Shown piece by piece: positions 6,348 to 13,027 of a stretch of 16,651 nt of DNA. Within the stretch, counting starts at the first letter, position 1; each line of letters starts with the position of its first letter. The notes beneath the pieces are model-generated. The model did no database searches and was not told the origin of the DNA. It worked only from the letters and a program-made list of their open reading frames with translations. This stretch comes from Clostridiales bacterium. GTDB lineage: Bacteria > Bacillota_A > Clostridia > Saccharofermentanales > Saccharofermentanaceae. The position numbers were made by a program, and so were the translations under genes. The stretch covers positions 1 through 16,651 of the forward strand of contig JAFYJX010000060.1 of assembly GCA_017537905.1 (NCBI GenBank), written 5' to 3'.

Positions 6348-6752
6348 TTACTTCTTTTTTGACTTGTTGGCCTTGCCGAATTTATCGATGTGGCTGCAGA
6401 TGGCATCGAAAGTCTCGTCGCTCAAGTCATGCTCGATCTTGCATGCATCTTCTTCAGCTGTGTCTTCATTTACGCCGAGCGCTACAAAGAAATCTGTGAG
6501 CTTCTTGTGGCGTGTATAGATCTTATCAGCGATCTCCATGCCCTTCTCCGTAACAGTAATGAAGCCGGAACGGTTCATCTCGATATAGCCTTCCTCGCGC
6601 AGACGCTTCATCGCGTTGCTGACACTGGGCTTTGTGACACCAAGGAATGTTGCAATATCAATGGAACGGATATAGCCGTTCTTCTCCTTAAGGATTATCA
6701 TCGACTCGAGATAATCCTCGGCAGACTTGCCGATAGCGCCTTCATTCTTCAT
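6348..6752 (-). CDS. DtxR/MntR-family metal-dependent transcriptional regulator
   Basis: The 134-residue protein has an N-terminal winged helix-turn-helix (SIDIATFLGVTKPSVSNAMKRLREEGYI, about 30-58) and the dimerisation/metal domain, and lacks a C-terminal SH3-like domain, like MntR. Candidate metal ligands by motif alignment are Asp13, Glu16 (SAEDYLES), His82 (TRHKKL), Cys104, Glu107 and His108 (DACKIEHDLSDE). MntR has Glu at the Cys104 position; DtxR has Cys there (its Cys102-Glu105-His106 site). I chose the ATG at 6752 because GAGG lies 8 nt before it; an in-frame ATG at 6770 has no SD. A palindromic operator lies 33 bp upstream of the chosen start, so autoregulation is likely. No terminator separates it from the following genes, so it may lead the lar operon. 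Confidence 0.88.
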   Translation of the reverse strand: MKNEGAIGKSAEDYLESMIILKEKNGYIRSIDIATFLGVTKPSVSNAMKRLREEGYIEMNRSGFITVTEKGMEIADKIYTRHKKLTDFFVALGVNEDTAEEDACKIEHDLSDETFDAICSHIDKFGKANKSKKK

Positions 6753-6785
6753 ATTTAATACCTCATTCACAGATACATTTAAGTT

Positions 6786-6824
6786 GATAACTAACTTTAG
6801 TTATCCATAAGCAACTTTTGTTAT
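6786..6824. promoter_or_regulatory. Twin palindromic operators, probable DtxR-family binding sites
   Basis: GATAACTAACTTTAGTTATC at 6786-6805 is a perfect inverted repeat (9-bp arms, 2-bp centre). A second, imperfect copy, ATAAGCAACTTTTGTTAT at 6807-6824 (6 of 8 arm positions paired), has its centre exactly 20 bp away, so both sites lie on nearly the same face of the helix. They sit between the start of the regulator and the divergent DUF3737 gene. The AT-rich interrupted palindrome resembles DtxR/MntR-family operators in size and symmetry. The assignment to this regulator is inferred from adjacency. Confidence 0.68.
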
Positions 6825-6941
6825 TTTACTACATTTTCGAAGGCATATGCGAAAAAGCATCTGATAAAAAAGTTGCCCTCATGACACAAATCCTGCCGCC
6901 GATTTGGTATCGTATTCTTATCAAGATTTTCGAGGTGCCTC

Positions 6942-7778
6942 ATGCGTGTAGTCGAGAACCAGTCGATGGATCAGGAACGCGCCCTTTACGGGAGCTGCGG
7001 CATCATGGTCAAAAACTGCCGCTTCGACGGTCCCGCCGACGGCGAGAGCGCCTTAAAAGAGAGCACCGACGTTATTGTTGAAGACTCATATTTCAATCTG
7101 AGATATCCTTTCTGGCACGTCCACGGACTGACGATCAAGAATTCCGAGATGACCGGTAAATGCCGTGCCGCCATGTGGTATTCGGACCACATCGATATCA
7201 CCGGTTCCAAGCTCCACGGCATCAAGGCTCTGCGCGAATGCTCCAAGGTCACGATTGCTGCATCGGGCATAATCTCGCCCGAGTTCGGCTGGTCCGTTCA
7301 CGGCCTTAAGATGACCGACACCACTGCCGAATCCGAGTACTTCCTCATGAGGTCTTCTGACATCGTCATGGACAATTTCAGGCTCACCGGAAAATATAGT
7401 TTCCAGTACGTCGAGAACTGTGAGATCACGAATTCGGTTTTGAATACAAAGGACGCTTTCTGGCACGCCAAAAACGTGACCGTCAGAGATTCTGTCATCA
7501 ACGGCGAATACTTAGCGTGGTATTCTGAAAACCTGACTTTGGTTAACTGCACGATCAAGGGCACGCAGCCTCTGTGCTACTGCAAGGGATTAAAGCTCAT
7601 TAACTGCGAGATGATCAACTGCGACTTGGCATTCGAGAGATCCGAAGTCGAAGCCGAGATCACGACTCCCGTGATCAGCATCAAGAACCCTCTGTCAGGA
7701 CGCATAGTCGTACCTGATGTCGGCGATATCATCCGTGATATTCCGGGTGCTGACGGGGAAGTTGTTATCAGAGATTAA
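6942..7778 (+). CDS. DUF3737 family right-handed beta-helix protein
   Basis: The 278-residue protein matches DUF3737 throughout: ENQSMDQERALYG at the N-terminus, CRFDGPADGESALKES, YFNLRYPFWHVHGLTIKNSEM, GKYSFQYVENCEITNS, NTKDAFWHAKNVTVRDS, NGEYLAWYSENLTLVNC and GTQPLCYCKGLKLINCEM. The repeating pattern of about 20 residues with alternating hydrophobic positions and stacked Asn/Asp predicts a right-handed parallel beta-helix. There is no signal peptide or membrane segment, so it is probably cytoplasmic. The family is common in gut Firmicutes and its function is not established. Related folds bind or process carbohydrates, but no catalytic residues can be named here. GAGGTG ahead of the ATG is the RBS. 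The gene is divergent from the metalloregulator and shares its upstream region, so it might be co-regulated. Confidence 0.9.
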   Translation: MRVVENQSMDQERALYGSCGIMVKNCRFDGPADGESALKESTDVIVEDSYFNLRYPFWHVHGLTIKNSEMTGKCRAAMWYSDHIDITGSKLHGIKALRECSKVTIAASGIISPEFGWSVHGLKMTDTTAESEYFLMRSSDIVMDNFRLTGKYSFQYVENCEITNSVLNTKDAFWHAKNVTVRDSVINGEYLAWYSENLTLVNCTIKGTQPLCYCKGLKLINCEMINCDLAFERSEVEAEITTPVISIKNPLSGRIVVPDVGDIIRDIPGADGEVVIRD

Positions 7779-7792
7779 CGGGCTTTTTTGAA

Positions 7793-9700
7793 TTAGGAGA
7801 AATCAAAAAGCTTCTTATCCATTTCGATGAGGCTGGTGCGCAATTCTTCAAACTCACTCTGTAATTTCTTCAGCTTGTCCGGCTCCTTATCGACCGGGCT
7901 GCAGACATAATAGGTTCTCATTAGATCCACCAAAGAACCAAAAGTCTCAAAGTACTCGCTGTATTCGGAAGATGCACTGTCTTTTGCAACTTGGATCCTG
8001 GAATCCAGCGCATCGAGGAGCCCGTGAGATAACTTCCGGGTCAGACTGATCTCTTCAGGATTTCTCCATTTTCCTGCACAGAGGATCCTGGCCCTGAGTG
8101 ATTCAACATCGTCAGGATAAATCATAAGCATTCTGACACAGCCTTTATCCGCTACTACAAAGTCTTTGAGATCGAGTGAAATGCGCAGGTTATGCCTTGT
8201 TTTTTCACTTAACAATTCAAAATCCGTTTTGTCCTGATATGCCATCTGGTACTTCTTATCCATGGGCACGAAATTTTTGTAACGGAATTTGAAAGTCTGT
8301 TCCGCCGCTCTCATTACAGCAATTCTGTCTGCGTCAGTCATGTGAGAAGCTTCACGATAATGCCTCGCAGGTTCAATCAGTTGTTCGAAAGCAAGAAAAT
8401 ACTCATGGTTAAAATGGTTGGAATTCTCTTTCGCAGCTTTGATGCGTTCATCCAGCTTGGCCCAGTCTACATTCTTAAGATTATTGTTCAGACGCAGATC
8501 CGGCAGACCTCTCCATTTTCCTGCACAAAGGACCAGGCCGCGGTTGGCTTCAAAATTACCGGGATCATTCTCGAGGATGCTGACATATCTCTTCTCGGCA
8601 AGATCGAATTCACCATTCATGATCTCACGCTTTGCCTTACTGCCGGGAGCCCCTACAAATGTTGAATAATCGTAAGATACTCCGCAGTGAGTGCAGACAT
8701 AGAGTTTGTTCTCATTATCAAGCGTAAGGTCTCCGCCGCACTTAGCGCAGACCTCGTTTTTTATGACAGGTACAGGCTTTACGAAACTTACGGATGTAGC
8801 TTTATCCGGCTTTTTGTCAGCCATCTGTTTTAACAGTTTGAGCTTTTTGGATTCGATTTTCTTCAATACTTCGGGTCTGAGCTCTTCAAGCTCTTTAGCA
8901 GCCTTCATGTATTTCTCATAAGCAGGCTCAACCTCATCAGCATACAGTTTTTCGGCACGCTCATTCAGTTCATCATATTGCTTCTGCTGGCGCTTCTTTG
9001 CGGTTTTGAATTCCTTTTGCTCCTGCATATTAATAAAAGCCATAAAAGCTATCACAAAGGCCAAAATTGAAAAATAGACGATCAGAGGAATGTAGACGCG
9101 AATATCGCTGCTCGAATAATGGTAAGCCTGTTTATTGCTTGAAATAACTGCAATAATAAAACCGACTATGGCAATACAGCTGACGATAAACGGAATGCCG
9201 TAATGACGTTTTTCCAGTTTCTCGTTTATGACGTTCTTTGCAGCTCTGGTAATTGCACGGTGGTCACTGGCCACTTCGTGGTATTCATTTGAGAGCTGGA
9301 CTAACTCATACAGCTTCTTGTAATAATCTGCCCATTTACCCTGCATGAATCTCGGATCATCTTTTAAGAGTGTACGTAACTTCTCATGACGGTTCAGAGG
9401 ATCAGCCGTATTGATCGAACGGTCCTTCAACGCTCCTATGCCGTCTACAACGCATGCATACTCATAGAGAAGATCGAAATCATCCGGATCAATGGACAGC
9501 AGGTATTCGTATTTTTCGAGCGCTTTGGACTTCTGTCCTTCAAAGACTAACAATCTCGCTTCATCAAGGAGTTCCTCTTTGTGGAAATCAATGGCAGTAA
9601 AATGATTGCCGCAGAACGGGCAGTCAAACACATCCTTGTTTCTGTCAACATCCAGAAAACTTCCACACTTCGGACATGAATAACTCTTCAGTTCTGCCAT
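7793..9700 (-). CDS. Zinc-ribbon, TPR-like membrane protein with internal duplication
   Basis: The 635-residue protein opens with a zinc ribbon (Cys9, 12, 27, 30), followed by a TPR-like helical region (47-157), two membrane segments (about 169-187 and 204-224) and a charged coiled coil (225-295). A second zinc ribbon (Cys318, 321, 336, 339) and two more helical modules follow. The last two modules share the motif LCAGKWR (391-397 and 540-546). The first (QLSNEYHEVASDHRAITRAA) and second (PARHYREASHMTDADRIAVMRAA) share another pattern, so the protein grew by duplication. I cannot name a function; zinc ribbons plus TPR-like repeats suggest protein-protein contacts at the membrane. GGGGT precedes the start. 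It follows the mscS gene by 39 bp on the same strand. Confidence 0.75.
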   Translation of the reverse strand: MAELKSYSCPKCGSFLDVDRNKDVFDCPFCGNHFTAIDFHKEELLDEARLLVFEGQKSKALEKYEYLLSIDPDDFDLLYEYACVVDGIGALKDRSINTADPLNRHEKLRTLLKDDPRFMQGKWADYYKKLYELVQLSNEYHEVASDHRAITRAAKNVINEKLEKRHYGIPFIVSCIAIVGFIIAVISSNKQAYHYSSSDIRVYIPLIVYFSILAFVIAFMAFINMQEQKEFKTAKKRQQKQYDELNERAEKLYADEVEPAYEKYMKAAKELEELRPEVLKKIESKKLKLLKQMADKKPDKATSVSFVKPVPVIKNEVCAKCGGDLTLDNENKLYVCTHCGVSYDYSTFVGAPGSKAKREIMNGEFDLAEKRYVSILENDPGNFEANRGLVLCAGKWRGLPDLRLNNNLKNVDWAKLDERIKAAKENSNHFNHEYFLAFEQLIEPARHYREASHMTDADRIAVMRAAEQTFKFRYKNFVPMDKKYQMAYQDKTDFELLSEKTRHNLRISLDLKDFVVADKGCVRMLMIYPDDVESLRARILCAGKWRNPEEISLTRKLSHGLLDALDSRIQVAKDSASSEYSEYFETFGSLVDLMRTYYVCSPVDKEPDKLKKLQSEFEELRTSLIEMDKKLFDFS

Positions 9701-9739
9701 CGGTAATACCCCTTATCTTATTGCCGGAGCACCTGCCTA

Positions 9740-10594
9740 TTAGTTCTCTTTCTTCATCACAACGTTAACGTAATTGAACGGGATCTCGATGCCGGCCTCA
9801 TTGAATGCATCGTTGACGCGCTTATTGACGTCGGTCTTGACCTCCAGACCAGATGTGCTCTGTTTGTAGTAAACAACCGTCGAGAGGACGAGGCTGCTGT
9901 CAGCGAACGATTCAAAATATACAGGGCCGTATTCGTTATCTTTTGCAGGCACCGTAAGTTCAGAATCGGTAATCGCATTCCTGATGACTTCAGATGCTTT
10001 CTCGACATCAGTGCCGTAAGCAACATTGAATTCCATCTTTGTTGATCTTAACTTCTTGAAGCTCGTGTCCTTGATCATGAGAGAATTGATCTTGCTGTTG
10101 GGGACGATGATGTCGACCGTTCCGAGGCTTCTTAAGACTACGTGTCTCGGCGTGATATCGGCAACAACGCCGACTGTGCCGTTCTCTAATTCGATCCAGT
10201 CGCCGATCTCGAAAGGCCTGTTCAGCGTAATCGCGATACCGCTGAAGAAGTCACCCAAAACAGGCTGGGCAGCAAGACCGAAAACAGCACCGAGTATCGC
10301 GGTTCCCTGGAAGAGGACTTTACCGATATCGGTTGTGGCTGTTGAACTTACGAGGACCCAGATGACTGCAACGATAATGATCGCCGCTCTTATGATGTTC
10401 TGGGTGAAGCGCACCGTGAGGTTGTTCTTACCCTTGAGTCTGTTCTTTACGAACTTGCCGTAGATAAGAAGCACTATCGTGGTAACCACTGCCGCGATCA
10501 CGGCATATATTGCTAGTTCAACGATCTGGCCCAATCTGGTCGTGGTGTCGAAAAACTTGGTTATATCTAAATCAGGCAGATTACTTCCAAACAT
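9740..10594 (-). CDS. mscS: MscS-family small-conductance mechanosensitive channel
   Basis: The 284-residue protein has membrane segments at about 22-46 and 68-86 and the pore-lining helix GTAILGAVFGLAAQPVLGDFFSGIAI at about 98-123, whose Ala/Gly packing pattern defines MscS. The cytoplasmic beta domain follows (RPFEIGDWIELENGTVGVVADITPRHVVLRSLGTVDIIVPNSKI), then the alpha/beta C-terminal domain (FNVAYGTDVEKASEVIRNAI). MscS channels open under membrane tension to release solutes on osmotic downshift. Length is normal. GAGG lies 9 nt before the ATG. A candidate promoter, TTCGAC with 17 bp to TATTAT (10632-10627, minus strand), lies in the 109-bp region shared with the divergent ABC transporter. 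The zinc-ribbon gene may be co-transcribed from here. Confidence 0.95.
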   Translation of the reverse strand: MFGSNLPDLDITKFFDTTTRLGQIVELAIYAVIAAVVTTIVLLIYGKFVKNRLKGKNNLTVRFTQNIIRAAIIIVAVIWVLVSSTATTDIGKVLFQGTAILGAVFGLAAQPVLGDFFSGIAITLNRPFEIGDWIELENGTVGVVADITPRHVVLRSLGTVDIIVPNSKINSLMIKDTSFKKLRSTKMEFNVAYGTDVEKASEVIRNAITDSELTVPAKDNEYGPVYFESFADSSLVLSTVVYYKQSTSGLEVKTDVNKRVNDAFNEAGIEIPFNYVNVVMKKEN

Positions 10595-10663
10595 ACCGGA
10601 TCCTCACTATTTCTTTGGTTGGGTTAATAATACATCAGAAATGCCAATTGTCGAATAACAGTG

Positions 10664-10669
10664 TATAAT
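10664..10669 (+). promoter_or_regulatory. Consensus -10 element of the ABC transporter operon
   Basis: TATAAT lies 34 nt before the lipoprotein start codon. The -35 position 17 bp upstream (10641-10646, ATGCCA) is poor, so the promoter may be weak or need an activator. AAGGAA at 10690-10699 is the RBS region. Confidence 0.6.
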
Positions 10670-10703
10670 CAGGACGATTTTATTTTAGAAAGAAGGAAAT
10701 CTT

Positions 10704-11714
10704 ATGAAAAATAAGATTATCGCAACAGTGCTTACTGCCGTTCTCTCTCTGGGAATGCTCGCAGGATGTGCACAGAGTAAAATGATTGACAATACGACCG
10801 TCAGAGTCGGATCCCTTAAGGGACCTACAACGATCGGTATCGTAAACCTCATGGACAAGGCATCTAAGGGCCAGTCCAAGGGAAAGTATGAATTCACGAT
10901 GTCGGCTCAGGCTGATGAAATCGCAGCTAAGATCGTTTCGGGCGACCTAGATATCGCTCTCATTCCCGTTAACCTCGCATCAGTTCTTTACAACAAGACA
11001 AACGGCGGAGTTTCAGTTATTGATATCAATACAAACGGCGTTCTTTGCTGCGTAACAGCAAACAAGGGTATCACCGGCGTTGCAGATCTTAAGGGTGAAA
11101 AAGTACTTGCTACAGGCCAGGGTTCCACTCCTGAATATTGTCTGAGAGTCCTTCTCCAGAAGTACAATGCCACATCTGCTGAATTGGAGTTCAAGTCTGA
11201 GGCTACTGAAGTTGCAGCAGTCTTAGCTGAAGATCCTTCCAAGATCGCAGTTCTTCCCCAGCCTTTTGCAACTGTCGCATGCGCACAGAATCCCGATCTC
11301 AAGATCGCTTTCACGCTTGAAGATGAATGGGCTGCTAAATTCGGTACCGGAATGGTAACAGGCGTCACCATCGTAAGAAATGACTTCCTCGAAGCTCACA
11401 GAGACGCGGTAGTTACGTTCATCATGGAGCACGAAGAGAGCGCTGAGAAGTGCTATACAGATCTCGACAAGACAGCAAAGCTCGTTGTAGCCCAGGGCAT
11501 CATCGGCAAGGAGGCTATCGCCAAGGATGCCATCCCGCTCTGCAATGTTGCATGCACTTCAGGCCAGAATATGAAGGATACGCTTTCAGATTTCTATGAG
11601 ATCCTTTTTAAGTTCGACGAGAAGTCTGTCGGCGGCAAGCTCCCTCCGAAGGAATTCTATTTCTATAAGCCTTCTCCCAACGAATCTGAGACAACAACTA
11701 CCGGAAACAATTAA
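10704..11714 (+). CDS. ABC transporter substrate-binding lipoprotein (NrtA/SsuA/ThiY superfamily)
   Basis: The 336-residue protein has a lipoprotein signal: basic MKNK, a hydrophobic stretch and the lipobox LAGC with Cys22 as the lipidated residue. The mature part starts VRVGSLKGPTTIGIVNLMDKA, followed by ADEIAAKIVSGDLDIALIPVNLASVLYN, CVTANKGITGVADLKGEKV and VLPQPFATVA, the periplasmic-binding fold of the nitrate/sulfonate/taurine/thiamine-precursor class. It captures a substrate outside the cell and delivers it to the permease encoded next. The substrate cannot be read from sequence. No riboswitch is visible that would give it away. A Thr/Asn-rich tail (SETTTTGNN) ends the protein. Confidence 0.9.
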   Translation: MKNKIIATVLTAVLSLGMLAGCAQSKMIDNTTVRVGSLKGPTTIGIVNLMDKASKGQSKGKYEFTMSAQADEIAAKIVSGDLDIALIPVNLASVLYNKTNGGVSVIDINTNGVLCCVTANKGITGVADLKGEKVLATGQGSTPEYCLRVLLQKYNATSAELEFKSEATEVAAVLAEDPSKIAVLPQPFATVACAQNPDLKIAFTLEDEWAAKFGTGMVTGVTIVRNDFLEAHRDAVVTFIMEHEESAEKCYTDLDKTAKLVVAQGIIGKEAIAKDAIPLCNVACTSGQNMKDTLSDFYEILFKFDEKSVGGKLPPKEFYFYKPSPNESETTTTGNN

Positions 11715-11717
11715 TGA

Positions 11718-12455
11718 ATGAAAGCTAAGCAGTATATCAGGACAACTTTGATCGTTTTGATCTGGCTTGTTATTTGGCAGGTTTTATCTCTTGTTGTAAA
11801 TAATGCCATCCTTTTATCAGGACCGGTCGACACGTTCAAAGCCCTGATTGCTCTTGGCACAGAACCTTCCTTTTACCTCTCCGTAGGTTTCACAACAGGC
11901 AAGATCTTAATGGGCTTCCTCATAGGAATGCTCACGGGCTCAGTCCTTTCGATCCTCTCGTACAAGATAAAGATCGTAAAAGACTTCCTGTCACCCTTTG
12001 TATCCGTGATCAAGTCGATCCCTATCGTAAGCTTCATCATCATTGCCCTTATCTGGGCCGGAAGCAGCTATGTAACGGTCATCGTATCGGCGATCATATC
12101 TTTCCCGATCTTCTATAAGAACCTGTTAGAGGGCCTGCTCGTAACAGACCCCAAGATGCTCGAACTGGCGCAGGTCTATCAGATGAAGCCCGCGAAAAAG
12201 CTCAAGTATATCTACTTCCCGACAATAAGCTCACACGTAAGAAGCGCGGTATCGCTCGCGATCGGCATGGCATTCAGAGGCGGCATCACGGCTGAAGTCG
12301 TAGGCCAGCCCCTTAGATCCATCGGCAACGGACTTTACTTATCCAAGATAAACCTCGCGACACCGGAACTGCTCGCCTGGACCCTCGTAGCGGTCATAAG
12401 CGCATTCATAATTGAAAAGCTCATTTCGTATCTGGTAAAGAAGGTGTTCAAATGA
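11718..12455 (+). CDS. ABC transporter permease (SsuC/TauC type)
   Basis: The 245-residue protein has about six membrane segments and a BPD_transp_1 domain. The cytoplasmic coupling loop that contacts the ATPase is visible as LLEGLLVTDPKMLELAQVYQMKPAKKLKYIYFP (about 135-167), and the downstream stretch AFRGGITAEVVGQPLRSIGNGLYLS is typical of sulfonate/taurine-class permeases. It forms the channel of the importer. The start lies 3 nt after the lipoprotein stop, without a strong SD, so translation is probably coupled. Its stop overlaps the start of the ATPase gene by 4 nt (ATGA). Confidence 0.93.
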   Translation: MKAKQYIRTTLIVLIWLVIWQVLSLVVNNAILLSGPVDTFKALIALGTEPSFYLSVGFTTGKILMGFLIGMLTGSVLSILSYKIKIVKDFLSPFVSVIKSIPIVSFIIIALIWAGSSYVTVIVSAIISFPIFYKNLLEGLLVTDPKMLELAQVYQMKPAKKLKYIYFPTISSHVRSAVSLAIGMAFRGGITAEVVGQPLRSIGNGLYLSKINLATPELLAWTLVAVISAFIIEKLISYLVKKVFK

Positions 12456-13015
12456 TCGAACTTAAAAACGTCAGTAAATCATTTGATGACAAGACCGTGT
12501 TAAGCGGTTTTTCAGCCTGCTTTGAAGAGGGCATGTATCTGTTAAAAGGTCCTTCCGGCATCGGCAAAACGACCTGCATCAGGCTGATCTTAGGACTCTT
12601 GAAGCCTGACGAAGGCGAGATCATCAAGCCCGAAAATATGCGCTTTTCAGTGTGCTTCCAGGAAAACAGGCTTTTCGAAAAAGAATCAGTATTAACGAAC
12701 GTCCTCGCTGTAAATGAAGGCGTCACGGTAACTGACGCGACTTCAGCGATACTAGAGCTCCTCCCTTCAGATTCCCTGAACAAGAATGCCGGCGAATTAT
12801 CGGGCGGCATGAAGAGACGCCTTGCCGTTATCAGAGCGATGCTTCACGAATCAGAATGCGTTATCCTTGACGAGCCTTTAACAGGCCTTGACGATGAAGC
12901 AAGAGAGCGGACTATCGACTTTATTAAAGAGCGCTTGAACGGCCGCCTGCTCATCGTCACGAGCCATGACGAGAGAGGTCTTGATGACCTTCAGGTGGTA
13001 ACGGTAGATCAGTGA
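12452..13015 (+). CDS. ABC transporter ATPase, compact form
   Basis: The 187-residue protein contains every ATPase element: Walker A GPSGIGKTT (33-41), Q-loop Gln70, signature LSGGM (116-120), Walker B VILDEP (137-142), D-loop TGLD and switch His172. It powers the importer encoded by the two genes upstream. Members of this class usually have 240-260 residues; this one has a shortened helical region and ends about 15 residues after the switch His, without a C-terminal tail. No frameshift is needed, so it seems naturally short rather than broken. GAAGGTG upstream of the overlapping ATG serves as RBS. A GT-C-like gene converges 12 bp downstream. Confidence 0.93.
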   Translation: MIELKNVSKSFDDKTVLSGFSACFEEGMYLLKGPSGIGKTTCIRLILGLLKPDEGEIIKPENMRFSVCFQENRLFEKESVLTNVLAVNEGVTVTDATSAILELLPSDSLNKNAGELSGGMKRRLAVIRAMLHESECVILDEPLTGLDDEARERTIDFIKERLNGRLLIVTSHDERGLDDLQVVTVDQ

Positions 13016-13027
13016 TCTGAACAGCCG

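Noticed and set aside
6753..6770. Upstream ATG (6770) as start of the DtxR-family gene
   Set aside because: It has no SD; the in-frame ATG at 6752 has GAGG 8 nt upstream and matches the family N-terminus better.
6818..7081. Plus-strand frame of 87 residues preceding and overlapping DUF3737
   Set aside because: It starts at a non-ATG codon without SD and its second half is an out-of-frame Arg-rich reading of the DUF3737 gene.
7772..7815. Bidirectional terminator between DUF3737 and the zinc-ribbon gene
   Set aside because: GCTTTTTTGA and TCAAAAAGC are complementary, but the stem is almost all A-T and lacks a GC core.
9701..9726. Hairpin between mscS and the zinc-ribbon gene
   Set aside because: The 8-bp stem has a C-A mismatch in the transcribed (minus) strand and no T tract, so it is not a convincing terminator.
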